Below, in pieces: positions 11,686 through 25,051 of a stretch of 64,000 nucleotides of DNA. Below the pieces are notes generated by a model, which was not told the origin of the DNA, searched no databases, and was given only the letters and a program-made list of their open reading frames with translations. This DNA is from Larus michahellis (lineage: Eukaryota; Chordata; Aves; Charadriiformes; Laridae). A program made the position numbers and the translations under genes. The stretch covers positions 109,492,037-109,556,036 of the forward strand of contig NC_133897.1 of assembly GCF_964199755.1 (NCBI RefSeq), written 5' to 3'. Every line of letters starts with the position of its first letter. The first letter of the stretch is position 1.

Positions 11686-12367
11686 TCGTAAGACTCTGCT
11701 CCAGAACCCCCACCAGCTTTGTTCCTCTTCTCTGGATACATTCCAGCACCTCAGTGTCTTTCTTCTAATGAGGGCCCCAAAAGTGGGCACGGTGCCCGAG
11801 GTGGGGTCTCACCAGCGCTGAGTACAGAGTTACAATCACCTCCCTAGTCCTGCTGGTCACACTATTTCCAAGACAAGCCAGGATGCTGTTGGCCTTCTTC
11901 ACCACCTGGGCACACTGCTGGCTCAACTGGCTCTTGAACAACACCCCCAGTTCCTTGTGTGCCAGACATCTTTCCAGACACTCTTCCCCAAGCCTATGGC
12001 ACTGCATGGGGTTGTTGTGACCCGGTGCAGGATCCAGCACTTGGCCTTCTGGAACCTCACACCACTGCCCTCGGTCCAGCAACACAGCCTGTCCAGATCC
12101 CTCTGCAGAGCCTTCCTACCCTCAAGCAGATCAACGCTGCCGCCCAGCTTGGTGTCATCTGCAAACTTAGTAAAGGTGCACTCGATCCCCTCATTCACAT
12201 TGTTGATAAAGATACTAAAGAGAACAGGCCCCACTGGGGAGCCCTGGGGAACACCATTTTTGACTGGCCGCCAACTGGATTTAACTCCATTCACCACACT
12301 TCTTTGGGCCCAGCCATCCAGCCAGCTTATTACTCAGTGCTAAGCCCGTCCAAGCCATGAGCAAAAT
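11686..12367 (-). mobile_element. CR1 LINE, 5' half of the split copy
   Basis: This is the continuation of the minus-strand CR1 interrupted at 10768. Minus-strand frames at 12297-11923 and 12085-11765 encode GVPQGSPVGPVLFSIFINN, an intact palm motif [45 protein letters not shown] and [20 protein letters not shown]. The two frames overlap but differ in phase, showing a frameshift. The element is 5'-truncated within the reverse transcriptase at about 12362-12367 and abuts the second copy of the 90-bp repeat. Confidence 0.9.
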
Positions 12368-12477
12368 GCTCCCTGGCTCTGTGGCAGCTGAGCTGTCAGC
12401 ACCCTATGCCTGCGATCCCCCACAAAGACCTGCCCGGACACTCACAAACGCAGCGTCACGGGGAGGCTTCAGAGGCA
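12368..12477 (-). repeat. 90-bp direct repeat copy 2 plus a 19-nt ITPRIPL1-like scrap
   Basis: 12368-12457 matches 10772-10861 (about 94% by eye). Immediately after it, 12459-12477 (cggggaggcttcagaggca) matches 11454-11472 inside the ITPRIPL1-like pseudogene at 18 of 19 positions. So this is a second, internally deleted copy of the same unit in the same orientation: the repeat joined directly to the LVPLKPPR-coding segment, with the roughly 590 bp between them missing. Sequence beyond 12477 looks unique. Confidence 0.75.
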
Positions 12478-15400
12478 ATTAATCCACATTTCAAGTTTAG
12501 GCAGATACAATAATAAATTGTAATATTAACACATGTAATAATAAATAATAAAAAATGTAAACATAATAAAAGATTGAAAGCACCAAATGGGATATTACAT
12601 ATTACAGCTGACTTCTTAGTGAAACATTGTTCATACAGCAAATACATTAGAACAATATGTATACATTTGCTGACACAGATAAAATTGTTGTCAGTCTTAG
12701 CAAGTAAGCTAAGGTCTTAATACACCACAGCAACTGATCCATACACTGAATGGATCTTCTCCTTTTCCTAAAGAAAAGGAAAAGTTGAATGATGAATCTC
12801 ATCAACTTAGCATAACTGATCAAAGTTTCTGAGGAAGCGAACTTCTCTAGATACAAAAGAGGTGAGGGGCTAGGGAGGAAATATGTATGAGCATTTAAGA
12901 ATAAATTGGGAAAAAAATTCAATTTAATTGAAAAAAAATTTTTTCTAATAAACTAACCCTAGGAAGGGTCACAGGTGCTCAAATGTAGTTACAGGAAAAA
13001 TAATTTGCAGGAAGCTGAGCTATGTTAGGTCATCCAGTACCCAACACATCAGGAGTAAAGCTACTCATGTTGTACAGTGTTCTCAATTTCAGTATATTAG
13101 TGAGGAGAAATTTTTTTGTTTTGTTTCTGTCACTTCTGTATGGATAAGTAAAGGAATGTTTGTTAGCAATTCCTCCTTTACAATATTTTTAAGAAAAAAC
13201 CACAAGATTGCTTTAATTACAAGTATCTCCAGATTAAGTGTGATTACTCGCTCTTATAAGCTTTTCTCCTGCTCATATGTAATAGAGCATGGATATTCTA
13301 TTTTATTTCTAATATGCTATTTCTATTGTCCTTCAGATCTGGCAAAAACATATTTTTGTAGGATATAAGTTTGTAAAGGGATCTCCCCACTTCTGCTCGG
13401 AATAGGAACATGTCTAGGAATAGCACGTTACATTAGTACTGATAAATGTATTCCCCAGAGAGAGATCCCTGGTGTTTAAGACTTGGTGGTACAAAGTAAC
13501 TCATGTCCTCACTCCTCAGCTAGATGCTTGCAACTGCCTGGAACAGACAGCTATTATCCTATGGTATAGCCTGTGGTCTGGACTTACCTGTCGTGATCCT
13601 GCTTCTATAAGAGACATTTTAGGGTTTGGGGTTTTTTTGCCCAGTTCACCATGTCTGAAATAATGGGTGGGCCTACCAAGGCTAACATTTTAAACCCGTA
13701 ATGCTTAGGACCTTAGACGGCTTTCCTGACATGTGGCATGAAGCTGCATGTCATGAAAGGTACAGCACCTGCTAGAATTTTGAAGGATGACTTGGTACGT
13801 AGGCTGCAATATATTGTGGGATCATGTCTAAAAAAACCTTTCAGGATTTCTGCATAGAGAATACTCCTCCCAGAACTACTCCTACATCAAGCAGAACTCC
13901 AAAAAGAAAGCATATGCACGGACTCATTCACCTGAGGCGTAAATGGCCTGGGGACCAGCACCTGGGAATGAAATAGGAAGAAAATTTATTTTTTAATTTT
14001 AGAAGTACACGTGGACAAGTAGCTGGGATCCACTGTAGCTATGTATCTGGTCTTTATAAGATTTAATATGATTCTAGTAATCAGCAGTTCTGCAAGGTCT
14101 AGAGCTTACTGAAACTATTCTGAAATTGATAAAGATGGATGGTTGTTTACAGTTTCCCAACTGCTAATTGATTGATATCTTGCAAAAACCAGAGGTGACT
14201 AAAATAAAGCATATGAAATCAATGTGTATTTCCTGTACAGGTACTATAGAGAAAGGCTTAAATGGAAAGATAAGAAAAAATGGAGCTAGTCATTTATTTT
14301 TAAAATTCGAAATAGCGTGATCATTTGTCTATGCTGGGTAGGAGAAGAAAAGCTTTAAATGGAATTTCTACAGATAGGTAAGAAAAAGTATTGGAAATTA
14401 GATTAAAATATTAACACCTTCTAAATTTAAAAATAAATTTAGGCATTGCTCTATGTCAAGATACAAGAACTCAGACCTCAAAGAACATAAGCTAGACTGA
14501 AGTCCTGCTTCCCTTGATTCCAGATTTTCAGTACTTTAACCCTTGTTGAATGCTCTCCTACCCCTGACTCTTTTTGAAAACAAAGTTCATATTGTTACAT
14601 GAAGATTTCTGAAGTAACAAAAATCTGAACATTCAGAATTGCCTCACTCTTGGAATTGACGAGTAATCCAATCTTTAATCCCATGTCTGAGTGCTTCCAT
14701 GTTCTAGACCTTTTGCCTTATGCATTACTTGATCTGTTACATATACACACACAAAGCACTGAGGAGACAATACGTTTTCACCATCTAAGACATATGATAT
14801 TTTGATGGACTTCAAGAAATTTGCATATGGCTAGAATATTTCAAGTATTTGGACTCCTGAAACATGAAATCAGGGTTGTCCCAATAACAATCACCGTGTC
14901 CAGGCATATATAAACGAACACGCACCAGCACTGGAGAACCAAGTGGAGAATGTGATTTCGGACTCAAAACTGCAATAAAAAGAAAAAAAAATAAGTGTAT
15001 AGGAGGTAAAATTGCACAGACAATTTGCGCTTCTTTTTATACAAGTTGCATGGTAACTTTCCATAGGTCTGCACAGTAAGACTGTGATAATGGCATTTGG
15101 GATGCTGCTGTTGAGCCTTTTTCCTGAGAACATATCAACTTGCAGTCAAGTTGATTGATTGAAAGCAATTTCCATCACCACTCAGCAGGTATTTGGGCAG
15201 GTATCCTGGCTCCAAAGCGATAGCCAGGCAAGTGTTTCCCTGATGTAGTATTTTCATATTCCAGGGTAAGAAAGTATTTCCTTGACCAGATGTCAAATTA
15301 GACTCTCAGCAATTTTAAGGTCAGTGCTCTGCTTCTGTTCTAGATGTAGAAGATTACATGCTCTTACTGCTACCTGTCAGTAACTGGAATGGGATGAAGC

Positions 15401-18318
15401 CATCACCTAGTTTGCCATTAAGGAAGAAACAACATTGTAATGTCTGTTTCCCTTCAATATGCATATGTGTGTATTCAGTGTGCATGTTAGAGGTCCTGAA
15501 ACTTTTGGACAGTCAGTTTCTGCTTTTCTGTAGCCTATGGTGAAAAGGTCTAGAAGCTTTCACTCATTTTGTGGACAGAAGCACGGCTATGCAGTCATTT
15601 GAAAGTGAAAGATTAAAAAGAAGCTTTAGTTAATTGCATAAGTATTGGCAATTGGAAGGAGACAGAAAATCAAGAGCAGCTGGTGCAAGATTCTGGTTAC
15701 TATCTGTAAACAAGTGTGAAATTTATGTACCTGAGAGTGCTCTCTGTTAACAGTCATTGGAGTAGAAACTAAAACTGAGGTTTCTCTGTTCAAGTGTAAA
15801 TTTCTTAACTATTAAATAAGAGGTATTCTTTTACCTATTCTTTCTTAAAAATGCCCCATGAAACTTCAACGGAAGGGCTTCACTGATTAGGATACTCTCC
15901 TGAGAGGGGACAACGACAGATCCATATAGTTTTAGACAAAGCAAAGAACTACAGTCAGTGTTTGCAACATTCTGGATGAGTGCTTTAATCCTCTGAAAAG
16001 AGGCATATCACCATGATATTTTGAAAGAAAGCAGGACTCTCTACCTTTTGCCAAAGGAAGTCAAGATTCCAGATTCCAAATGAAGTCTGTAAATACTTAG
16101 TGACACATCACATCCTTAAGACACATCATGAAGTGAGGCACTTCTGTCATCATGAAAAGAAAGACTTCATTTAAAGCAAATCCTTCTCCACAGAGATTGT
16201 GCACAGCAGGCTATGTCTTGTAATCTATTTTAATTTATGAAGCAGTTTCTAAGGCAAGTACAGCTACCACAGGTTGTAATGGGAATATTAATTAAAAATT
16301 AATTACAAACAAACAAACAAGAAACCAAAACCTCAACAAGAACAACAAAAAACCTCTCTGTAAGAGGAGAAAAATTTTACTAATACTGTTATGTAATATA
16401 CAAGGAGTCAGGTGCTTACATTAGGAATATGGACTTCACAATCACAGCCAGTTAGAATTGGCAATATTTTGCTTCTTAAGGTGACTTAGCTTTTGTTTAT
16501 TAAGGTGCCTTAAACCTACTTTATAGATTAAACCACAAGTTTCACTTAGATTTGTGCTTCTGTGTACTTACTATGTTTTAAATGGCTTAATCTGTTTTTC
16601 AGAAACTTTGGATCCCAGTTTCTAGAAAGTTTTTGCAAATCTTCAGTGAACGGGGCAAATAAAGGAAGTCAGGATGCTTTAATGTGTACCTAAAATTAAG
16701 ATTCTAAATCTATATTATACTGCTCTATTCCAGGGCAGTTAAATATCTCAATTTTCAAAATGCTGAAATCTCAATATTACTTTTGCTGTCAATGGAAGTA
16801 TTGGGTCTGATTATACGTTTTCTTCTGGGCAAAAATAAAGTTTTGGAAATAATTGCACAGTCTCTGTTGTAAACAGTACTATGCTGCCTGTTGAGAAACA
16901 TATGTTCAACACAGTGCAGAGTTCTATTAATGCAGTGCCGATGTCAGAGATTTGGCTGGTTTCCAGAACCAACTGACAGCATTGTCTGGGCTCTGTATAT
17001 TTAATATAGCCTCTCCACACTCTGAGGAATTTGTGATTTGAAGTGACTTGAGAGGAGCTACTACAAATCTCAATACCCATCCTCCCAACAACAAGGGAAA
17101 AACAAGTTATTGTGCACATCTGGTAAGACAGCATTCATTTTTTTAAAGGAACTGTCACAGAAAGGTATAAAATGTTGAAAATTTAGTAAACTTGCAAGTT
17201 CAGATTTTTCGGTGTCCACTGCTAGCTGAATTGTTCTTCCTACTGCTGCTGCTGCCTGCAGCTAGGTATATTTTTTCCATTTTGCAGGTATTGTTTTTTC
17301 TATTTATTTTGTTTAATTGTGTCTTGCTGGACTTGACATTCACAGTATTTCCTATTGTAAATATTTTTGGAAAAGACATAAACATTAGATAAACATATAG
17401 AAGCCAGATTTTCTTCTTCTTTATATGGATGTATTTCATGGGTTTTTTTTCCTTTATACACCGCAGCTTTAGAGTCTGAGCTCTTCTTTCCAGGCAAGCA
17501 GCTGATGCTTTTCACAAAGGCAAAGTACATGTCTTCAGCTTCCTAATGAGGGGCTTTAGCTCATCGCATAGTTTAGAGATATTCACTGATAGTAAACTGT
17601 AGGCTAAAGGAAAGTATAAACCTTTTGCATTCCCTTGCTGTCAATCATTTGGAACTGATACATTGTAAGACTTTTAATCTTACTGGTTTTGTTACCCTGA
17701 TGCACTAAAAATCTAACACAAATGGGATCTAGAGGCATTTTTGATGCCAGTTTTTCTACCTGGAAACACATGACTCTCCATCACTATCTCTAAAACAAAG
17801 ACCTAATGAAAACCTTTGACAAGACAGTTCTTTAAGGGCAAACAAGAAGAAGATATTCTGTCCTGATCGTGCTTACATCATAATTGTTAAAGGAAGCTAG
17901 AGACGACTCGTTTGGTTAGGAAGAAACCCTTTCATTTGTAAAAGTATTATCTAAAGACCTCTTATGAGAAATTCAGTCTGTCTATTACATATGATATGAC
18001 AGAGAGTTTCCCTGGGACAAATGAGATCTTTTTTCACCTAAAGATGTTCTGCTTGGCTTTTTGTTGTGATGTGAATGGTTAGAATGTGTTATGGCCTTTC
18101 TCTCACTTGCATTTATCCCAAACATTTTGGCAGATATGAAAATAATAACTAAGCATACCCATTATAGCCTGGACTATCTTGCCAATCAATATAGCTGCAG
18201 CAGCACATGTCATCCTAGGAACAGCCAGGAAGTATGAAAAAATGATATGAAAGAATCAGTTCAATGCCTGTGGCTCAAGCAGAATCCTTGAATCCTTTCC
18301 TCCTGTTACAGTATCTGG

Positions 18319-18804
18319 ATGTCAACTAATGTAGTTAGTCATGTATCTTACATGATAAAAGCCTGTGCTATAAACCTAAGAGCTTGCTGTTTGATCCTTA
18401 TAGGGTATGATGGAAACTCTTCTGCTCATATTTTTCTTTTCTTAGAAGCTAGTAAATTGAATGCTATTTATACCAGAGGATATTATTTACATCAGAATTG
18501 GCTTCCAGCTTCAGGAACAACCAAGTGTTTTGGAAGTGCCACAACCGCTTTACGTTCTGCCTTCCAGGCAGATTCCTTCACCATTCCTTCCAGTGTGATG
18601 GAAGCAGTAGTAACCTCTGCCTCTGGAGAGGGTTATAAACAGATGCAGGACAGGTCATTTGACTCTTTGCACAGTACTTTTTCCTTAACAGACACTTTCC
18701 CTTCTGTGGGGAAAAGTCAGATGGGGAAGATTCCTGTGGGTTTATGTGAGCTCATGATGCCCCACTTGGATCGCTTTAACTCAGGCTGCAAGGGAAGCAC
18801 TTGA
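18319..18804 (+). other. Open frame of 161 codons, unrecognised, probably chance
   Basis: The predicted product begins MSTNVVSHVSYMIKACAI and has a Ser/Thr-rich middle and end. I see no signal peptide, transmembrane segment, zinc finger or known motif. The start lacks a strong Kozak context argument and no promoter is visible. In 64 kb of six-frame AT-rich DNA one frame of this length is not surprising, so I list it without assigning function. Confidence 0.12.
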
Positions 18805-21800
18805 AATTCAGAAATACTGGATTTCGTATTTTTACACATACTGAATACACCTCTCTGGGTGCAAGTGCATTATGCACTTTCTATTGACATCATTCCATAG
18901 GATATTTTTTTATTGGAACACATGAATTACTAAATACCTAATATGGGATGCAAATATAGACTGAATGGAGGCTGCACAAGCAAACATCAAACTACACTTC
19001 CTGAATTTGCGTTTAACTGAAGATCTAAAGCAACATTCTTTCAACCTGCTTTTTGGGTTTAGGTGTTGGGGTTTTTTTGGATCTAGTGTAGATGTAGATT
19101 TCAAGAAAGCAAGCCATAACACCTAAGAGACAGGCAGTGGGATGAAGAATGCCTAATTCCATTGTTTCTATTTCATACATTTATTTGAAAGGTTATCAGT
19201 GCTGATTGTTATTCCTATTCATTTTACTATTAAGTAGAGCTTTGGGGAAAAATATAAAGTAAAATGAGAACTGTTAAGTAGCAAAGATGTATTAAACTAT
19301 ATGCATACATAAAAATATCATAAGAAGACCCTAAATGTATTTCTTGTCAAATCTGGAGTCAGCATACAGTTGGACATCATAAATACATATACTCAAGATA
19401 AAAACTAAACAGAAAGCACTGAACAGTTAGAAGGAAATGTGTCTGGTTTTAAGCCCAGAAACTAAACATTGGTTGAATATACAATCTCTGGCAAAAATAT
19501 TGGAAAAACTTGTGCAAGTAGGAGTAAATTATTTACATTGTGATATTTGACTTTTAGAAGACTCGTCACTAGGCCCAATATGTAAATAAATGGAACAATT
19601 TTATGACCAAAACAGTAAATAGACACTACATTCTCATCTGTTATAGGATAAAGAAAAAAGAAAACAAAGCAAAACAGAGCAAAAAAAAAAGATGAGATTC
19701 TGGTTGTATAGTTCCACTAGTATATGTACGAACCACTGGCAAAGGGCAGCAAGGAAATGATAATGATTTGTTTGTACAAAAAGCTCCTCTGTTTGGATCT
19801 GGATGACATCAAAGTAGGATATCTGACAGCTTCCCTTGGCATGTCAGACCACAATAGCAGCTTACAGAAACAAAACCTTGTCTGCAAAGACACTTGGAAT
19901 CACAGCAGAAGCAGCTTGTGTGTAAAGCAGAGATGAAGAAAACCTAGAAAAGGTGGGAGACTCTCCACAATATTTTAATGTAGTGTTTGAATTTCAAGTT
20001 CCATTACTAGTATCTCTCTGAAGCCAAAATACTTCAGCTTCTGAGGAGATCTGAGCTCTGCCAAATTATTTTTTTAACATTTTCAGATAGATATGAAGGA
20101 AGATGATTTTGTATTCTTGGAAAGCCTTTGACAAACACAAAGGAAAACAAATAAGGAGAAAACGCATGCATTTAAGCACTGTCAAAGGCCCCAACACTGA
20201 CTACAGTCAAAAGACATTGTCCACTTTCCAGTGTTGTTCACATATTCTTTTTGCTGAGACTCTCCGTTATCTGATCAATTATTGGATACGCACAAATGTA
20301 GGAAAAACATTAGTTACACAAATATGAAGTATCTGAACATTTCTGAACACACCGTTATCAGCAGAATCTACACATAAACCTAAATAACACCGAATCTTCT
20401 TACCTAGCAGGAATGGCTACTGGCAAGCCTGTGTTAGGGAACAGTACATGGTGCAGAGGTTCCCAGATTATGAGCACTCCAGGTGGTGTGTTCTTGCAGA
20501 ACGTGGGCTGTGAAGACAGACAGCCCAGTTGTGAAAATTCAGGAAGCCTTGTTTCATGGCCTTATGCCTGAACAAATAAATGCTGGCTTACAAATCCCAC
20601 CATCCCACAGTTTTGCAGTTAGTACAGAAAGGCTGAGAAATCCCTGATGTCATGGTGCAGACAAAGCCTCAAAAACACGTCAGAAGGAGAAAAGACAGGT
20701 CCCAAGTCACATGTAACTACAGAGGAAAACAATTACTTAGATTTACATTCAGAAATTAATGTGAACTTAGTACAATCTCTGGAAAGTGCGAATATAAAGT
20801 TCCATGTAATAATTAGGACTACATAAGGTTAAAATAAAAACAAATGTATTTTTAAAAAGGCAGCAAAATGTTATTAAATGGTGTTCCTAAGAGTCCATTT
20901 CATGTTAAATTCTATATCTGCAAATAAATGTAGTCTCTGCACTACAATCAAAACAAAAGAAACCCAAACTAAACCATATTACTGTTTCCATTTATGAAGG
21001 AAATACCAAGTCTCTTGTTCCTACTTACCATCAAGTAGGACCCAAAACCTGTAAATATTTTTAGCAAAAGATTGTGATGATTATAGGAATTGAAATTTTG
21101 GAAGAAGATTAATGTTAGTTTTTTACCTGAGAAAGGAGCTGAAAATGCAAACTGGCAAGATCACTAGATGTAGGAAGTGGTGTCTTGGACGAATGATTAT
21201 CAGACTGGTAATTTTTAGATGATGCACTCTGCTTTGCTTTTCTCTCCGTTTGATATAACTTCCTGGTAGTGGACTTTGTGACCCCAGCAGGGCACAGGTC
21301 TAAGTAAAGGCTGCAGCTTGATATTCATTCATTCATTCACTAAAGAAAACTCTTGCTGATTCTTGTATCGCAGGATGAGTTTGCAGGATAGGCAACTGGA
21401 AAAAAAAATAATTGGGAGAGATCTGTTGGTGGATTTTGCTTGCTTGTTTTCACAGGTGACATTATTTTGTTAATCAGTCTATGAATTTTTAGCTTTTCAA
21501 ATCATTACTACATATAAAAAAGTCAAGATAGTTTATTGCAAAAAATGCAAGAGTGGATTTTGAGGTTTTTTCCCACTTTTTCTGAGTTAGCAGGAAGAAG
21601 AAAATTGTGTAAACTTCTGTTTGTGACAGAAGTTCTATGTAATTGCTTTCCTACCATTTTAAATATTGGCTGTCACAAGAATTATCATGGCTTAAAAAGA
21701 GAGTATGTTATGCTTTGGATAAATATAATAAAGAATATATTAAATAATATAATTATAGAATAATAAAAGCATAACAAGGTGAGATTTGTTGTTATTACAA

Positions 21801-23126
21801 TTTATTTTTATACAAGTGACCTATCAGTAATGACCTTGCCTCAGGAACATTTCTTAGAAAATAAATAAATAGGTGGAATAAATGACCTGTGGAAAAGCCT
21901 TGGGCCACCAAGTCTCCCAGCTGGCCATTAATCCCCCAGAAGAGCTACAGACCTTGATCATTAAGGCTTAATTAATGTATTAATACAGCGTCTGAATGCT
22001 GAACTGCATTTTCTTTTTGTATAATTAGCCTTTTGGGAATATTTTATTAATGGAGAAAGGTAATATATGTTTGCCAGGGAGATACCGCATTATTTCTTTT
22101 ATTCACGGTAAACAAATAAATTATGGAAAGCTCTTCATGTGTTTGTACATTTCACATTTCTGAGAGCTGTTGACTATGGGAAATGAAGGGCAAGGGCACG
22201 ATTAGAAAAACTCATTAAGTACTGGTTCAATACTTTGGTGCTCTTCTTCATGAACGTGTTTAGCACTCAGACAGAGAAGTCTGTGAATTCTCAGCAGGGC
22301 AGGCAAAATTGAATGTTGCTGCTTCTGCCACAGGGATGCTAAAGGGCAGAGGGTAAGGGCAGAGCCAAGATGATAGTTCTGTGAAAAGATCCTTGGAGGC
22401 CCAGCCCTACTTTTCCTATAGCCACTTGAGAATGGATTTCTAGGGATGCTGTCGTGGATATTGCCAATGATTGTCATACGAATGCTGCTACTGGTATGGT
22501 TGCCTGACTACGGCAGATGCTCCTTACATGCTTGGACTCTAGTTTCCTCAACAGCAGCAGCAGGAGGAATGCTGGCTTTCCAGAGCTCTTAAGGAAACTG
22601 AACTATACAGTTAAGCGAAACTGTCATAAACAATAACTTCCTCTCAGCATTCCTCTCAGCGTGCAACACCACGTAGTGCCAGTGGCCATAATTTAAACTT
22701 CGTTGGAACATAAACCTGGTCTTGCAATTTCTAAAGCTGATTAGGGGTTGTAGACATTCACCTCCGATTAGGGAGTTCCTGATTGCCTTATTAGCCAGAT
22801 GATTATGAAAATTTTATTTTTACATCTGGCTCATAAGCAATTAAGTTGTATTACTCAATGGATGGGCAAAGCCACCTTATTTCTAGATGACTTACCCTAA
22901 AGGGGTAAGGTAAAAATGTGTTAGTATTTAAAAAGTATTTTCTTCTATTGTGTCCAGATATTGTCATAGCTTTCAGATTAATAACTAGACTGCATTTTAA
23001 GCATCCATCTGCCTCTCAAAGTTTAAATATATATCTTTCAATAGAAATATGATGCGGTATTTTCATATAGACTATTCCAATTTTAACCACTATTAAGTAT
23101 TAAGTAAAAGCTTGCCCTTTCCCACT

Positions 23127-23130
<4 letters not shown>

Positions 23131-23157
<27 letters not shown>
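23131..23157. repeat. (AAAT)n microsatellite
   Basis: About six to seven tandem AAAT units. It is an ordinary simple repeat with no other signal attached. Confidence 0.9.
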
Positions 23158-23162
<5 letters not shown>

Positions 23163-24173
23163 CTTGAGACATAAATTCTCAGCTACGAATTATTTTCTTC
23201 ATATCCAGAAAATTACTCCCAAGCAGTTCCCAAATTATTAGGAAAAAATCTTTTGCCACAAAAAGCATTGATTGTCAGTTTAATTTATGTTTATTATGTT
23301 CGTTTCATTTAGGAATACAAATTAAAACAGAAATTCTGAAAATATTGCTTTGTCAGATATGTATTTACCTCAGAACAAGGGACAAACATTCAGCAAGGTT
23401 AATGGAAGAGAAGGAAGAAAGCTAATTAAATGTTTACTTTTGCTTTGATCTGATTTATCTTGCAATTTTCTGCCTTATTCTGCCTGTTTATTAAATAATG
23501 TATTAAATTCATTCATGTTATTTGCACTCATAGGAGCAAAAATTAGATAGGAACTTGATATAGCAAAACAAGTACACTAGAACATATGTTATTGTCACAA
23601 ACACCTATGCCCTGCACAACAGGCTGAAATCGATTACATTTATTCTTCCATTAGATGTTGTAATGTAGAAGGTAATCATCTTAAAATGAACAAAAGTTGA
23701 TCTATAACTGGTTGGAAACATTTTTTCTTTTTCTTTTTTTTTTTTTTTGTCTCTTAAAAGAAAATGGGATTTTCTTGCAATGACTTTCCTGTAAATTTGT
23801 ATTTTCCCTGTACACAACCAACCAGCTTTTATTGTCTTGCATCCACATTTTAAAAAGCAAGCAAAAACAAAAAGATCAAACAGCTCCCAGCTTTATCTTT
23901 ACATCTATTGAAGTTGGAGGGCCCTAAGCTAACACATAATTTAATCTGTGGAAAAAGGATAGTGGAAAAAAGTTGAAATTAATTCATTAAACTAACAGAG
24001 TTACATCTCCATTGTATTTAATTGTTGTGAGGTTACAGTCTCTATAAAACTCTATCTGAACTTATTTATAATGGCTGAACTTAAACCGCAGCACTGAGAG
24101 GTGTCTATGTCAGGTGTCTGCCTCAGGCTGACTATTTTGGGTAAATTTTAAGCTAAAATAGTGTATTTTCTTG

Positions 24174-24219
24174 AAACAAACAAACAAACAAAAAGACACT
24201 AAACCAAACCAAACCAAAA
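24174..24219. repeat. CAAA / CCAAA simple repeat
   Basis: A run of four CAAA-like units (caaacaaacaaacaaa) is followed after a short interruption by three CCAAA units. It is an imperfect low-complexity tract with no coding signal. Confidence 0.8.
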
Positions 24220-25029
24220 AGAGTCAGTGCTAAAAAAGTCCGATGCAAAACTCTAACATTTCCTTTTTTGGGGGGACAAAGGAATTCATCAGGGTTGACA
24301 CAGTGAAATCTGTCTGTTATCAAAAGTACGTCATGCCACATGGGAATTATAAGGTTGGAGCAAGGCTGCAGGGGGCGAGGGGGACAAAAGAGCAAAAGAA
24401 ACTCTGTAAGAAAATGCATTTTTTACATATTGAGTTGAAATTGCATAGCACTTAGCTTCTGCGGGAAGCTTTTTGTAACTTGCTGTTACTGGGGAGAGTA
24501 AAGGAAGGCTGAAGTTTGTCTGTAATGCCAAGTAAAAAATCAAGACTATATGGACAGGGAGTTTCTGTCTTCTGCTTAACCTGCACTTCCCCCTGCTGAT
24601 GTCCTGGTGAGGAGGAGGAAGTGGAATGGAAATAAATGAATAGCCTGGAGGAAAAGAGGGAAAGTGCAAGGTCAAGAAACAAAAAGCAGATGTTATGATG
24701 TTGGAAAATAGCACCCTTGAGGAATGGGAGACAAGAAGGTTAGGTAAGAGCTATGAAATTGGAATAAAAACTACTTTATCTCCTCACGATGCCACAGCAT
24801 TTTTCTGGTCTAGTGTCAGGGGAGAAAAAGGGGTAGAGGAATTAAAAAAAAAAAAGAGAGACCTTTCCATGCTAGAGGAAATCTTAAAATACGTTCTTTT
24901 TAAAATGGAACATTTTAGTTGTCAGCATCTCATACCATTTTCCTTATGCTTGTTAATGCTGTTGTTTTGCTTTTATGCTTATTTTTGTTTGAATGCAGAT
25001 CCTACCTGCTAGACTGGTAGTTCTGAGGT

Positions 25030-25051
25030 ACCCTCTCTCAAGAGAGAGGGT
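25030..25051. repeat. Inverted repeat, 10-bp arms, 2-nt spacer
   Basis: The arm accctctctc is followed by aa and then by gagagagggt, its exact reverse complement. It can form a tight hairpin or cruciform, but the 2-nt spacer is short for a stable RNA loop. Confidence 0.75.
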
